From the NCBI RefSeq assembly GCF_014698735.1, contig NZ_JACJTQ010000001.1, forward strand, positions 62,001 to 126,000: DNA of 64,000 nt, read 5' to 3'. The DNA is from Anabaena catenula FACHB-362. GTDB lineage: Bacteria; Cyanobacteriota; Cyanobacteriia; Cyanobacteriales; Nostocaceae. The notes beneath the pieces were generated by a model. It saw nothing but the letters and a program-made list of their open reading frames with translations, made no database searches and was not told where the DNA came from. Numbering within the stretch: position 1 is the first letter of the stretch; every line of letters starts with the position of its first letter. Below, piece by piece: positions 27,068 to 35,388 of this stretch. The position numbers were made by a program, and so were the translations under genes.

Positions 27068-27408
27068 GAAGGGGTGAAGTGTATGATGCGCGTCTAGAAA
27101 TGACTGAAGGTTCGGAACAGGGAGGAACTCGCCCCGTAATTATTGTCAGTCGTGACGTGATTAATCTATCTAGCCCTGTGGTTTTAGCAGTACCTTGTAC
27201 CACCTATCAAGACGGGAAGCGAGTTTACCCTACTCAAGTTTTAATTTTAGCACCAGATGGCGGACTGAGGAAAGACTCAATCGCAATGGCAGATCAGGTG
27301 CGGGTGTTGTCTAAAACCCGCTTTTTGCGTTTAAGAGGGGTACTTTCTGAAGTGGTAATGGCGCATTTGGCACAGGCTTTGTTGATTGCTTTAGATTTGC
27401 CGGGGTGA
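27064..27408 (+). CDS. MazF/PemK-family endoribonuclease toxin
   Basis: A 114-residue protein with the MazF fold: MRRGEVYDARLEMTEGSEQG, then GTRPVIIVSRDVIN with the conserved Arg, and SIAMADQVRVLSKTRF. These toxins cut mRNA at short motifs; specificity cannot be read from sequence. The start ATG at 27064 overlaps the antitoxin stop (ATGA); an upstream GTG in the same frame at 27031 was rejected because it lies inside the antitoxin gene. Confidence 0.9.
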   Translation: MRRGEVYDARLEMTEGSEQGGTRPVIIVSRDVINLSSPVVLAVPCTTYQDGKRVYPTQVLILAPDGGLRKDSIAMADQVRVLSKTRFLRLRGVLSEVVMAHLAQALLIALDLPG

Positions 27409-27421
27409 GCGGTAAGTGCTG

Positions 27422-27447
27422 AGTGCGTTAAACTCTATTAACGCACT
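27422..27447. terminator. Bidirectional hairpin between convergent genes
   Basis: AGTGCGTTAA (27422-27431) pairs perfectly with TTAACGCACT (27438-27447) around a six-base loop, between the mazF stop and the serine-hydrolase stop. No long T-run follows on either strand, so terminator function is likely but not certain. Confidence 0.5.
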
Positions 27448-27460
27448 ACCCAGATCATGT

Positions 27461-28399
27461 TTATAAATTGCTAACTGCTTCTGCAATTTTTCCCGAAACA
27501 AAAGGTAAAATTTCCCGGCTTTTGGCTTGTGCTTTCCCTTCCGTAAATACCACTAACAGATAAGGAGGCTGATCTGGTAATTCAATATAAGCCGCATCAT
27601 GACGAACTGTGCTTGTCCAACCTGCTTTTGACCAGATTTGACTATTTTGGGGTAATCCACTGCCTAAGAAGCCTGTAACTTGGTCTTCTTCTACATCTTG
27701 GGGTAACTCATCAGGGTTGAGACTGCGTTTGAGTAAAGACATCATGGATTGCGATCGCACACTCGACACCGCTACCCCACCCACGATACTATGCAATAAC
27801 CTAGCAGTAGCATCAGTAGTCAGCATATTGCGATTTTCAAACATCTCTCCATAAAACGCTCTTTCCCGTCCATAGGGACCATCTCCCCAAGTTTTTTGAC
27901 AGACGTTAATCTTCCCCATTTCCTCCCAACCCAAGGACTGATAATAGCGGTTAATAATATGGCGTTGATATTTCCAAGTTTCAAAAGGTCCAGCGGGTAA
28001 CTCTGCTCCAGATGTAGTACCACTGAGAATATCGACAATTAAACTGGTAGCATCATTACTAGAGTCAACAATCATATCACCCAAGGCTCTCTCCAACTCC
28101 TTGGAAGTGTTACTCATACCTTTTTCTAGCCATTCATGAACCGCTACCAAATAAAACAACTTGACGACACTAGCGGGATAAATGCGTTCTCCACCACGAT
28201 AACTAAATCCTCGCACTGGATGATTCCAAAAAGCATCAGGAGTCAACGCACCACCTGTATTTACAGGTGCTGGAGGATCATACACAACCCAAGTTAAAGC
28301 TATTTGGTTACGGGCTAAACTTGTAAATTTAGACCAAGTTGCCTCTAAAATTTCATTACCGAGATGTTCTAGTTGTTCGTTTTTATTAAAAAAAACCAT
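27461..28399 (-). CDS. Serine hydrolase with class-A beta-lactamase fold
   Basis: A 312-residue protein with the active-site set of serine penicillin-recognising enzymes: S77-V-V-K80 (SxxK, in YPASVVKLFYLV), a SSN triad element at 113-115 in place of SDN, and KAG at 258-260 in place of KTG. No N-terminal signal peptide is visible, which is unusual because the substrates of this fold are normally periplasmic. It could be a peptidase, esterase or beta-lactamase; the activity cannot be told from sequence. ATG at 28399. Confidence 0.8.
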   Translation of the reverse strand: MVFFNKNEQLEHLGNEILEATWSKFTSLARNQIALTWVVYDPPAPVNTGGALTPDAFWNHPVRGFSYRGGERIYPASVVKLFYLVAVHEWLEKGMSNTSKELERALGDMIVDSSNDATSLIVDILSGTTSGAELPAGPFETWKYQRHIINRYYQSLGWEEMGKINVCQKTWGDGPYGRERAFYGEMFENRNMLTTDATARLLHSIVGGVAVSSVRSQSMMSLLKRSLNPDELPQDVEEDQVTGFLGSGLPQNSQIWSKAGWTSTVRHDAAYIELPDQPPYLLVVFTEGKAQAKSREILPFVSGKIAEAVSNL

Positions 28400-28512
28400 T
28401 TGTGAATAATTTCCTTATGCTATCAGGAGTCTCGTTTCTCGCTTAATCCTATCATTACCTGTATAATTACTGAGATGGTAACTATAATTAGGCTGATTTT
28501 AGGTAATTTATC

Positions 28513-28641
28513 ATGACACTTGATTTAATGAGGTTTTATCAAGCTTGCAATCCTAATAAAACTCTTGATAAAAGCAAAGCTGAAGATGAACAATACTATA
28601 TTGATTTTTCAGAAGTGCGGCGGTTGTGTGATCATGTCTGA
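28513..28641 (+). pseudogene. N-terminal remnant of an AAA-like ATPase gene
   Basis: A 42-residue ORF (ATG 28513, stop TGA 28639-28641) reading MTLDLMRFYQACNPNKTL followed by EDEQYYIDFSEVRR. From memory this corresponds to the start of large AAA-like domain proteins of Nostocales that begin MTLDLMRFYQACNPSKTL and continue for several hundred residues to a P-loop. Here it stops before any P-loop, and a repeat-like inverted sequence follows, so it looks like a truncated relic. Confidence 0.55.
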
Positions 28642-28725
28642 ATAAGGATTTAAAAATTAACAGAATAATAGATTATATAATCCTGTTCATCCTTAAATCC
28701 TGGATATCCTGATTCAGATAATATT
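28640..28725. repeat. Imperfect inverted repeat
   Basis: The left part contains tctgaataaggattta and the right part aatcctgttcatccttaaatcctggatatcctgattcaga; reverse-complemented, the second part matches the first with several mismatches. The 'cctggatatcctgattcag' sequence is a familiar dispersed repeat in this group. It sits between the AAA-like remnant and the NlpC/P60 gene. Confidence 0.5.
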
Positions 28726-28729
28726 AATC

Positions 28730-29425
28730 ATGTCAATAAACCTACCAATTCCCTATTCCCCCACAAAAGAATATTTCTGTAATACTAACCTCAACTTATA
28801 TGATTCTCCAGAATGTATCCGTTTAGCAACTCAAGCCGCAACAGGACGACATTTAAAAATCACATCCAATCATCAAGATACAGCTATAGAAATTCTTTTA
28901 TGTGAAGATGACTATCCAGGATGGTTATCTGTGAATGATTTGCAGTTTCTCCAACCAACAGAAACAGTATATCAACCCCAATTCATCTCAGCAGCAGAAA
29001 TTCAACAACGCATACCGGAAATTATCGCCTTTATGCAAACAGCAAAACAACAAGATAATTATTATTTGTGGGGTGGAACTGTAGCACCAAATTATGACTG
29101 TTCTGGTTTAATGCAAGCTGCTTTTAAATCTGTAGGTATTTGGCTACCGAGAGATGCCTATCAACAAGAAGCTTTTACACAACCAATTGATATTAATGAA
29201 ATACAACCAGGGGATTTAATCTTTTTTGGTACTCCCCAAAAAGCAACTCACGTAGGTTTGTATTTAGGTGATAGTTCCTATATTCACAGTTCAGGAAAAG
29301 AACAAGGACGCAACGGAATTGGAATTGATCAACTTTCGGAACAAGGTGATCAAGTTAGTCAGTCATATTATAAACAATTGCGCGGTGCTGGTAGAGTTGT
29401 GAACAGCTATGTTGGTAATTCGTAA
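28730..29425 (+). CDS. SH3b-NlpC/P60 cell-wall endopeptidase (AvPCP-like)
   Basis: A 231-residue protein with an N-terminal SH3b domain (residues about 5-80) and an NlpC/P60 (C40) catalytic domain. Catalytic residues are C124 (in NYDCSGLMQAAF), H174 (ATHVGLYLG) and H186 (YIHSSG). It matches, by memory, the Anabaena/Nostoc gamma-D-glutamyl-L-diamino-acid endopeptidase with a known structure that cleaves muropeptides, probably in recycling because no signal peptide is present. ATG at 28730. Confidence 0.9.
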   Translation: MSINLPIPYSPTKEYFCNTNLNLYDSPECIRLATQAATGRHLKITSNHQDTAIEILLCEDDYPGWLSVNDLQFLQPTETVYQPQFISAAEIQQRIPEIIAFMQTAKQQDNYYLWGGTVAPNYDCSGLMQAAFKSVGIWLPRDAYQQEAFTQPIDINEIQPGDLIFFGTPQKATHVGLYLGDSSYIHSSGKEQGRNGIGIDQLSEQGDQVSQSYYKQLRGAGRVVNSYVGNS

Positions 29426-29430
29426 TTTCT

Positions 29431-29531
29431 CGTTCCCATACTCTGTATGGGAATGAATTCTACAAGGCTCTGCCTTTAGTGACAGCATAGGCAGAGCCTC
29501 TATGATATGATTCCCAGTCAGAGACTGGGAA
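29431..29531. repeat. Three consecutive hairpins of a dispersed palindromic repeat
   Basis: Hairpin 1: TTCCCATA (29433-29440) with TATGGGAA (29446-29453). Hairpin 2: AGGCTCTGCCT (29465-29475) with AGGCAGAGCCT (29489-29499). Hairpin 3: TTCCCAGTC (29511-29519) with GACTGGGAA (29523-29531), three-base loop. This mix of 'cgttccca-tgggaatg' and 'aggctctgcct' stems is a repeat family I recall from many cyanobacterial genomes. It ends 24 bases before the next gene. Confidence 0.8.
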
Positions 29532-29555
29532 CCAGCTAACTGTTTTAATATCCCT

Positions 29556-30566
29556 ATGACCAATTACCAAGTACCAATCAGCAATCACCCACTACCAATT
29601 ACCCAACAGCCATTACCCGATGTATCAGTAGTTGTACCTATTAAAGATGAAGTGGAAAGCTTACCTTTATTACTAGAAGCAATTTCTTCCACACTTACAG
29701 CTAGTAATTTAAATTATGAAATCATCTGTGTAGATGATGGTTCTAGCGATGGTTCGGCGGAATTTCTCAAGGAACAAGCCCAAATCCGCACTGATTTAAA
29801 AGCGGTAATTTTGCGACGTAACTACGGACAAACTGCGGCTATGGCGGCTGGTTTTAATTATGCCACAGCAAAAGCGATCATCACTTTAGATGCAGATTTG
29901 CAAAATGACCCGGCTGATATCCCTATGTTATTAGCAAAGCTGGATGAGGGATATGATTTGGTCAGTGGTTGGCGGCAAAATCGCCAAGATGGGGCGGTAA
30001 ATCGGTTGCTTCCTTCTAAAATTGCCAATTGGTTAATTCGCCGCAGTACAAGCGTGTATATTCATGATTATGGTTGTTCTCTTAAAGCCTATCGTAGCGA
30101 ATTAGTCGCAGATATGAACCTTTACGGGGAATTACACCGATTTTTACCGGCTTTGGCATATATTGAAGGAGCGAGAATTACAGAATTACCTGTGCGTCAT
30201 CATGCGCGACGGTTTGGTCAAAGTAAATATGGGATTTCACGGACTTTCCGGGTGTTGATGGATTTGTTAACTATTTTGTTTATGAAAAAATTCCTCACCC
30301 GGCCAATGCACGTTTTTGGGCTATTGGGCTTAATTTCAATGGTTTCTGGGGTGGGAATCGGCATTTACCTGACTTTCGTGAAATTGGTTTTAGGTGAAAT
30401 GATTGGAAATCGCCCTTTGCTGATTTTGGCGGTTTTATTACTAGTAACAGGCGTGCAGTTATTTTGCTTCGGTCTCTTGGCAGAGTTATTGATGCGGACT
30501 TATCATGAATCTCAAGGAAGGCCGATATATCGGGTGCGAGAGGTGGTGGCAAAAAATGTTAAGTAA
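29556..30566 (+). CDS. GT2 glycosyltransferase, GtrB/DPM1-like, two C-terminal membrane helices
   Basis: A 336-residue protein with a GT-A domain: PDVSVVVPIKDEVESLPLLLEA, DDGSSDGS and the metal-binding DADLQNDP (residues about 110-117). Two C-terminal membrane helices (about 250-275 and 285-310) are typical of enzymes that load a sugar from a nucleotide donor onto a polyprenyl phosphate. Sugar and acceptor are unknown. The ATG at 29556 lies directly after a repeat. The MFS transporter starts 47 bases downstream on the same strand. Confidence 0.87.
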   Translation: MTNYQVPISNHPLPITQQPLPDVSVVVPIKDEVESLPLLLEAISSTLTASNLNYEIICVDDGSSDGSAEFLKEQAQIRTDLKAVILRRNYGQTAAMAAGFNYATAKAIITLDADLQNDPADIPMLLAKLDEGYDLVSGWRQNRQDGAVNRLLPSKIANWLIRRSTSVYIHDYGCSLKAYRSELVADMNLYGELHRFLPALAYIEGARITELPVRHHARRFGQSKYGISRTFRVLMDLLTILFMKKFLTRPMHVFGLLGLISMVSGVGIGIYLTFVKLVLGEMIGNRPLLILAVLLLVTGVQLFCFGLLAELLMRTYHESQGRPIYRVREVVAKNVK

Positions 30567-30613
30567 CGTAACAATAGAAAGACAAATTACTTAGCATTAA
30601 AATTGCATCTGCC

Positions 30614-31840
30614 GTGAAAGCTTTTGATACGTTTGACGCTGATCTGCGGAGAAACCTGCTGATATTGTTTGCGGCAGGTTTATTATTCTGGTCAAGTTTA
30701 GCTTCGTTGTTGCCGACTTTACCTTTATATATCGAGTCTATTGGCGCGACAAAGCAACAAATTGGCATTGTGATGGGTAGCTTTGCCATTGGGATGTTGC
30801 TATTCCGTCCCCAAGTTGGTGCATTAGCAGATAGTCGGGGGAGAAAGATTGTGTTGCTGATTGGGATGTCAGTAGCTGCGATCGCTCCCCTTGGTTATTT
30901 GGTAGTAAAATCAATTCTGCCATTGATGGCAATTCGCGCCTTTCACGGTATCAGTATAGCCGCCTTTGCCACAGGTTACATCGCCTTAGTGGGAGACTTA
31001 GCACCAGAACACCGACGTGGTGAAGTCATCGGTTATATGAGTTTGGTTAATCCTATAGGTGTGGCACTTGGCCCAGCTTTAGGTGGATACTTACAAGCCG
31101 CATATGGTTACACACCGTTATTTATTTCATCTTCTGTTTTAGGTAGTTTGGGTATATTATGCATCCTACCAATTACCAATCCGCCTATTGTGGAACAACC
31201 TAAAAACTCCACTGATGATCGATTTTGGCAATTACTAATTAGTCCCCGTGTGCGTGTACCCGCTATTGTACTTTTACTGTTTGGTTTAGCTTTAGGTACT
31301 GTACATACCTTTATTGCGTTGTACATCAAATCAACGGGAGTGGATTTAAATGCCGGATTATTTTTTACAGCTGCGGCTATATCCAGTTTTAGTGTCAGGT
31401 TGTTTACTGGTCGGGCTTCTGATCGATATGGGCGGGGTTTATTTATCACCTTCAGCTTGATGGTTTATACTTTGGCAATGATCTGTATTTGGCAGGCAAA
31501 CAACCCCTTAACTTTCTTGCTGGGAGGATTTATAGAGGGTGCGGCTTCTGGAACAGTCATTCCTATGATTTCAGTAATGATGACAGATCGAGCATTACCC
31601 CATGAACGAGGGCGGATATTTGGCGTATCTTTAATGGGATTAGATTTTGGACTGATTATAGCTGGCCCCATTTTGGGTGCTGTTGCTGAACAAATCGGCT
31701 ATCGCAGTATGTTTGGTTTTGCGACTGGTTTAAGTGTCCTTGCCATCTTGATTTTCGTCACCCAGTCCAGCCGCAATTTATCCAATTCCCTCCGTTTTGC
31801 CTTCGGTCGTGGTGAAGATGTTTATGCTTTGAAAAGATAA
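30614..31840 (+). CDS. MFS transporter
   Basis: A 408-residue major facilitator with about twelve hydrophobic helices in two halves. The A-motif-like loop reads GALADSRGRKIV (residues about 71-82) and the second half has GRASDRYGRGL. Substrate unknown; the pattern resembles drug-efflux type proteins. The start is a GTG at 30614 (MKAFDTFDADLRRN). It follows the GT2 gene by 47 bases and may be in the same transcript. Confidence 0.88.
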   Translation: MKAFDTFDADLRRNLLILFAAGLLFWSSLASLLPTLPLYIESIGATKQQIGIVMGSFAIGMLLFRPQVGALADSRGRKIVLLIGMSVAAIAPLGYLVVKSILPLMAIRAFHGISIAAFATGYIALVGDLAPEHRRGEVIGYMSLVNPIGVALGPALGGYLQAAYGYTPLFISSSVLGSLGILCILPITNPPIVEQPKNSTDDRFWQLLISPRVRVPAIVLLLFGLALGTVHTFIALYIKSTGVDLNAGLFFTAAAISSFSVRLFTGRASDRYGRGLFITFSLMVYTLAMICIWQANNPLTFLLGGFIEGAASGTVIPMISVMMTDRALPHERGRIFGVSLMGLDFGLIIAGPILGAVAEQIGYRSMFGFATGLSVLAILIFVTQSSRNLSNSLRFAFGRGEDVYALKR

Positions 31841-31858
31841 AAATATATATAATAAAAT

Positions 31859-31886
31859 GCACAAACCCTAAACAAAGAGCTTGTGC
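31859..31886. terminator. Hairpin between MFS gene and tRNA-Arg
   Basis: GCACAA (31859-31864) pairs with TTGTGC (31881-31886). On the minus strand it is followed by ATTTTATTATAT, suitable for ending the tRNA transcript; on the plus strand it can end the MFS transcript. Confidence 0.5.
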
Positions 31887-31908
31887 AATTTATTATATCT
31901 TCATTTAA

Positions 31909-31982
31909 CGGGCGAGGAGGGATTCGAACCCCCGACACCGTGGTCCGTAGCCACGTGCTCTAGTCCACTGAGCTACACACCC
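31909..31982 (-). tRNA. tRNA-Arg(ACG)
   Basis: Folds as a complete cloverleaf on the minus strand: acceptor GGGTGTG with CTCGCCC (one T-T mismatch at the sixth pair), D-arm GCTC/GAGC, anticodon stem CGTGG/CCACG with loop CTACGGA (anticodon ACG, read as ICG), T-arm GGGGG-TTCGAAT-CCCTC. The CCA end is not encoded. It decodes CGU/CGC/CGA arginine codons. Confidence 0.95.
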
Positions 31983-32020
31983 TCAACCGACTGCATCTAA
32001 CAATAACACATCTTTCCCAA

Positions 32021-32521
32021 ATGACGCAAGATATTTTTTCAAATTCTGTTAACTTAACCCATCTCGATGATCAGGGAGAGGCGCAAATGGTTGATGTGTC
32101 TGACAAAATCCCGACTGTGCGCCAAGCTGTAGCGAAAGCCAGGGTAAGGATGCTACCAGCCACCTTTGCCGTCATTCAAGCCGGAAATGCTCCTAAAGGG
32201 GATGTTTTGGGAACTGCTAGGTTAGCGGGGATTATGGCCGCTAAACAGACATCTAATTTAATTCCCCTCTGTCATCCTTTACCCTTACAAAAAATTACAG
32301 TTGAAGTAACACCAGATCCCCAACTACCTGGTTATCAAATTTATGCCACAGTGAAAACTAAAGCTGAAACTGGTGTAGAAATGGAAGCTTTAACTGCGGT
32401 TTCGGTGGCGGCGCTGACTTTGTACGATATGGCAAAAGCTTTAGAAAAGTCCATTCAAATTGAATATATTCGGTTAGTAAGCAAGACCGGCGGTAAATCA
32501 GGAGATTATAGCAATTTATGA
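32021..32521 (+). CDS. moaC: Cyclic pyranopterin monophosphate synthase
   Basis: A 166-residue protein of the MoaC family that makes cPMP, the first intermediate of molybdenum cofactor, together with MoaA. Signature segments are [31 protein letters not shown] with the conserved His and Pro, [17 protein letters not shown] and the C-terminal KSGGKS-type end (here KTGGKSGDY). Cofactor would serve nitrate reductase. ATG at 32021. Confidence 0.96.
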   Translation: MTQDIFSNSVNLTHLDDQGEAQMVDVSDKIPTVRQAVAKARVRMLPATFAVIQAGNAPKGDVLGTARLAGIMAAKQTSNLIPLCHPLPLQKITVEVTPDPQLPGYQIYATVKTKAETGVEMEALTAVSVAALTLYDMAKALEKSIQIEYIRLVSKTGGKSGDYSNL

Positions 32522-32530
32522 GTTTAGATT

Positions 32531-32568
32531 GGGTAATTGGTGATGAGAAAATCTATCACCAATTACCC
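32531..32568. terminator. 14-bp perfect hairpin after moaC
   Basis: GGGTAATTGGTGAT (32531-32544) pairs exactly with ATCACCAATTACCC (32555-32568) around a ten-base loop, between the convergent moaC and DUF2795 genes. No clear T-run follows, so it may be a terminator without a strong U-tract or a repeat. Confidence 0.5.
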
Positions 32569-32578
32569 ATTATCTAAC

Positions 32579-32776
32579 CTACTGAATCTCCCCTATAGCT
32601 TTGTTAAGGTCGGCTGGATTTTCATATTCTTCATCTTCTGGCAATTGTTCTAGTAATGAGATCAGCTGCTTATCGGCTCCTTGCTCTCTAGCGTGTTCAA
32701 TCAATTCTTCCTTATTAGCAGGATAGTCAACACCTTTCAAATGTTTTTGGAGTTCAACTGGATTTGCTTTAGCCAT
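32579..32776 (-). CDS. DUF2795 small acidic protein
   Basis: A 65-residue protein with the DUF2795 pattern: PVELQKHLKGVDYPANKEEL, IEHAREQGAD and LISLLEQLPEDEEYENPADL. Helical, acidic tail, no known function. An in-frame TTG at 32839 would add 21 residues; the ATG at 32776 is preferred because the family starts with a short MAK/MS-type N-terminus. Confidence 0.8.
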   Translation of the reverse strand: MAKANPVELQKHLKGVDYPANKEELIEHAREQGADKQLISLLEQLPEDEEYENPADLNKAIGEIQ

Positions 32777-33228
32777 TTTTATCCACCGCTTAAGGTCATT
32801 ACCATCTTCACAAGTGGATTGATTAACTCCCTCTATCAAAAAGATGAATAAATGTTAATTCAAAAACATAAAAATTCATCCACTTGGTTGATGTAAAAAT
32901 CTATGGATAAAAACTGATATTTTTCTCTTTTGCTTTGTTTTTTAGTCCGTGCGTTATAAAATTTCTCACTCATCAACCAGGATTGCTATAGCTGTTGAGA
33001 CATGAGCAAAAAATTGAGAATATTTGATCATATAAAACTAAAAATGATAAAATTTTTTATGCACCAAAATTATTTGTCTTGACAAAGTGTAGTGAAAAGA
33101 GTGGGGAAGGGCTTTGACATTTTCCCAATACTTTCTTTTTCTTCCCCTACACTCTGCCTAAAGCATTAATTTTTGCTTTCCATGCGTAAGTTCTCAGTGA
33201 TGTTTCTCAACCAAGAGATGTTAAAACT
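32777..33228. other. Divergent intergenic region, AT-rich
   Basis: About 450 bases between the DUF2795 gene (minus) and the GAF gene (plus). It is A/T-rich with no coding signal; a piece at about 33085-33150 is rich in pyrimidines. It probably holds two promoters. Nothing specific was recognised. Confidence 0.4.
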
Positions 33229-34428
33229 ATGTCCCCTCAGGGAAAGAATGCAGTAGAAGCAGGGCTTATATACACATCAACAGGCGGAATTCGTGCTGAG
33301 ATGTTGCGCTCAGAAATCTATCGTGCTTGGGAAAGATCGCATTTACAAGGGGCTGATAACCGCGCTCTTCAAGCCGAGAAACTATCCAGCTTAGAGACTG
33401 AACGTTTAGTAAAGCAACATAGTGATCTGATTAATTTAGCGGCTCCCTACTTCCGAACCTTATCACAGGCTGCTGGTACAGATCGTCATGCAGTGATGTT
33501 AAGCGATCGCCAAGGCATTCTGCTAGATGTGGTGGGTGACAAGCAAACCGTACAAGCTTCCGAATCATTTCCTAGTGCGGGTTCCCTATTGTCGGAAGCT
33601 GTCGCTGGTGCCAATGGTATCGGTACTCCTCTAGCTGAAGAAGATTATGTAGAAATCGTGGCCGCAGAGCATTTTATTCAAGGATTTCATCCTTTCACTT
33701 GCCAGGGAATTCCGCTGCGGAACGAAAACCGGGAAATTGTTGGTGTATTCAGTATATCCGTCCGTCGTCCTGATGCAGGACAAAGGTTGAAAGAGATATT
33801 GCTGTGTGCATCTCACGGTATTGAAGCAGAATTATTGATAGGAAATTTAGAAAAAGATATTCGCCGTGTGTTAGCATCAAATCCTGATGATTATCAACCA
33901 TTAGAAGAACTGCGTCAAGATATCATCCAAGGGCATCAAGCCGCACGGTTAAAACTGGAAATTAGTTCTCGGATGGTAGCTGTTAATCGCTTAGATTATG
34001 CAATGCAATTACTGCAACAGGCAGAAAAATCAATTCAAATATTTCGTCATCGTGCTGCAATTTGGCGCAGTTTAGCATCATTAGAAATCGGACAAATTCA
34101 ACCTCTATCACTTACTGATAGTTTGCACGATTTGGTAGACCTTTTAGCAACTGAGGCTGCTATCCGCAAGGTGGAAATTCTCACTTACTGTACAGAGATA
34201 ATTACAGTATCAGCAGATATCAGATCGCTGTTACGCAAGCTGCTGCGCTGTTTTCTCAATTCTTTTGAGAATGCAGGTAAAGGTGGCACAGTAAAAGTTA
34301 TAGTTGAAAAAATGCCCAATGCTGAATTTGCACAAGTCCATTTTACATCTCTTCCTGGATTAAATACTTCTAAGTCAGAACCAGTGACTGAGATGTTTTC
34401 TCTACCCATAACCAAGAAAAATTTATGA
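33229..34428 (+). CDS. GAF-domain protein with degenerate histidine-kinase core
   Basis: A 399-residue soluble protein. Residues about 20-210 resemble the N-terminal sensor region of AcoR/DhaR-type activators, with a GAF domain (DRHAVMLSDRQGILLDVVGD, then GIGTPLAEEDYVEIVAAEHF). The C-terminal 170 residues look like a dimerisation helix pair (about 240-280) followed by a shrunken kinase-like ATPase region (SLLRKLLRCFLNSFENAGKG then GTVKVIVE), but no H-box histidine and no G1/G2 boxes are visible, so catalysis is unlikely. The TGA overlaps the response-regulator ATG by four bases. Ligand unknown. Confidence 0.75.
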   Translation: MSPQGKNAVEAGLIYTSTGGIRAEMLRSEIYRAWERSHLQGADNRALQAEKLSSLETERLVKQHSDLINLAAPYFRTLSQAAGTDRHAVMLSDRQGILLDVVGDKQTVQASESFPSAGSLLSEAVAGANGIGTPLAEEDYVEIVAAEHFIQGFHPFTCQGIPLRNENREIVGVFSISVRRPDAGQRLKEILLCASHGIEAELLIGNLEKDIRRVLASNPDDYQPLEELRQDIIQGHQAARLKLEISSRMVAVNRLDYAMQLLQQAEKSIQIFRHRAAIWRSLASLEIGQIQPLSLTDSLHDLVDLLATEAAIRKVEILTYCTEIITVSADIRSLLRKLLRCFLNSFENAGKGGTVKVIVEKMPNAEFAQVHFTSLPGLNTSKSEPVTEMFSLPITKKNL

Positions 34429-34814
34429 AGGATCAAAATTTAAAAAAGCGCAAAGTCCTGATTGCAGAAGATGACGAAGATTGTCGAGTTATGCTCTCTT
34501 TGTTGCTGGATCAAGAAGGGTGGGATGTCAGAGAAGCAAAAGATGGTAAAGAAGCTTTAGAAAAAGTATTTAAGTGTCAACCAGATTTATTGATTTTAGA
34601 TAATAGAATGCCTGAACTCACAGGAGTTGAAGTTTATCAACACCTTCAGACCCAAGGTATTAATTTAGCTATTATATTCGCTACGGCTTATGGCTATCCA
34701 GAGGAATTAGTTTCAACTTTGGGTATTTCCTATTGGGTAACTAAACCCTATGATATTCCCAAGTTATTGGAGACTATGGAGTTGGCTTACGAAAATTCAG
34801 TTACTCTAATGTAG
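34425..34814 (+). CDS. Single-domain response regulator (CheY-like receiver)
   Basis: A 129-residue receiver domain with the full set of phosphorylation residues: acidic pocket EDDED at 15-19, phospho-acceptor D59 (LLILDNRMPEL), T88 (FATAYG) and K107 (VTKPYD). There is no output domain. The ATG lies within the stop of the GAF/pseudokinase gene (ATGA), so the pair is co-translated. Because the partner seems kinase-dead, the phosphate donor must come from elsewhere or the partner is a phosphatase or anchor; this is inference. Confidence 0.9.
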   Translation: MKDQNLKKRKVLIAEDDEDCRVMLSLLLDQEGWDVREAKDGKEALEKVFKCQPDLLILDNRMPELTGVEVYQHLQTQGINLAIIFATAYGYPEELVSTLGISYWVTKPYDIPKLLETMELAYENSVTLM

Positions 34815-35010
34815 GTAATTACCTCAGGAAAACTAATTAGACATTTTGCCAAAAAATAAAAATCTCTGTATTCTTTGACTATTCCTATTCCCTCCCCTAA
34901 CTAGATAATTTATTTTGCACGACTACTTATGTAAGCAACTGACACCTAAAACCCTTAAAATGATGAGGGTGTATGAACCTCTGTAACAAATTCACAAATA
35001 TTTATTATTT

Positions 35011-35268
35011 ATGCCTCCTCGTTGGCCTCGCAAACCTGATCGCAAAGACCCAGATTTTCGCAAATTAGATGACCGGATGAATTTTGCTTTTCATGTAGCT
35101 GTTGCTGCTACTGTCAATTCGGGGTTGTGGTTTTTCCACATCTTGAAAGCCACATCCTGGGAGTGGTTAACACCTTTAACAATCGGTTGGGTAGGTGTAG
35201 TAGTGCTGCATCTAATTTATATTAGTGCGATCGCTAATTACGACCAAACACCACCCAAATCTACCTAA
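35011..35268 (+). CDS. 2TM-domain small membrane protein
   Basis: An 85-residue protein with a basic N-terminus (PPRWPRKPDRKDPDFRKL) and two membrane helices at about 28-47 and 53-74, matching the bacterial 2TM domain (FAFHVAVAATVNSGLWFFH, then TIGWVGVVVLHLIY). Function unknown. ATG at 35011; not in an obvious operon. Confidence 0.75.
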   Translation: MPPRWPRKPDRKDPDFRKLDDRMNFAFHVAVAATVNSGLWFFHILKATSWEWLTPLTIGWVGVVVLHLIYISAIANYDQTPPKST

Positions 35269-35388
35269 AGAATGACTGCTGAAGCTGGGGTAATTGTAAC
35301 CTGTGGTAGTAGAGATATTTTAGCTAATTGCGCGATAATGTGAGATAAGCTAAAGGTTCAGGCTATTATTTCCCATAAGGTTATTTCA

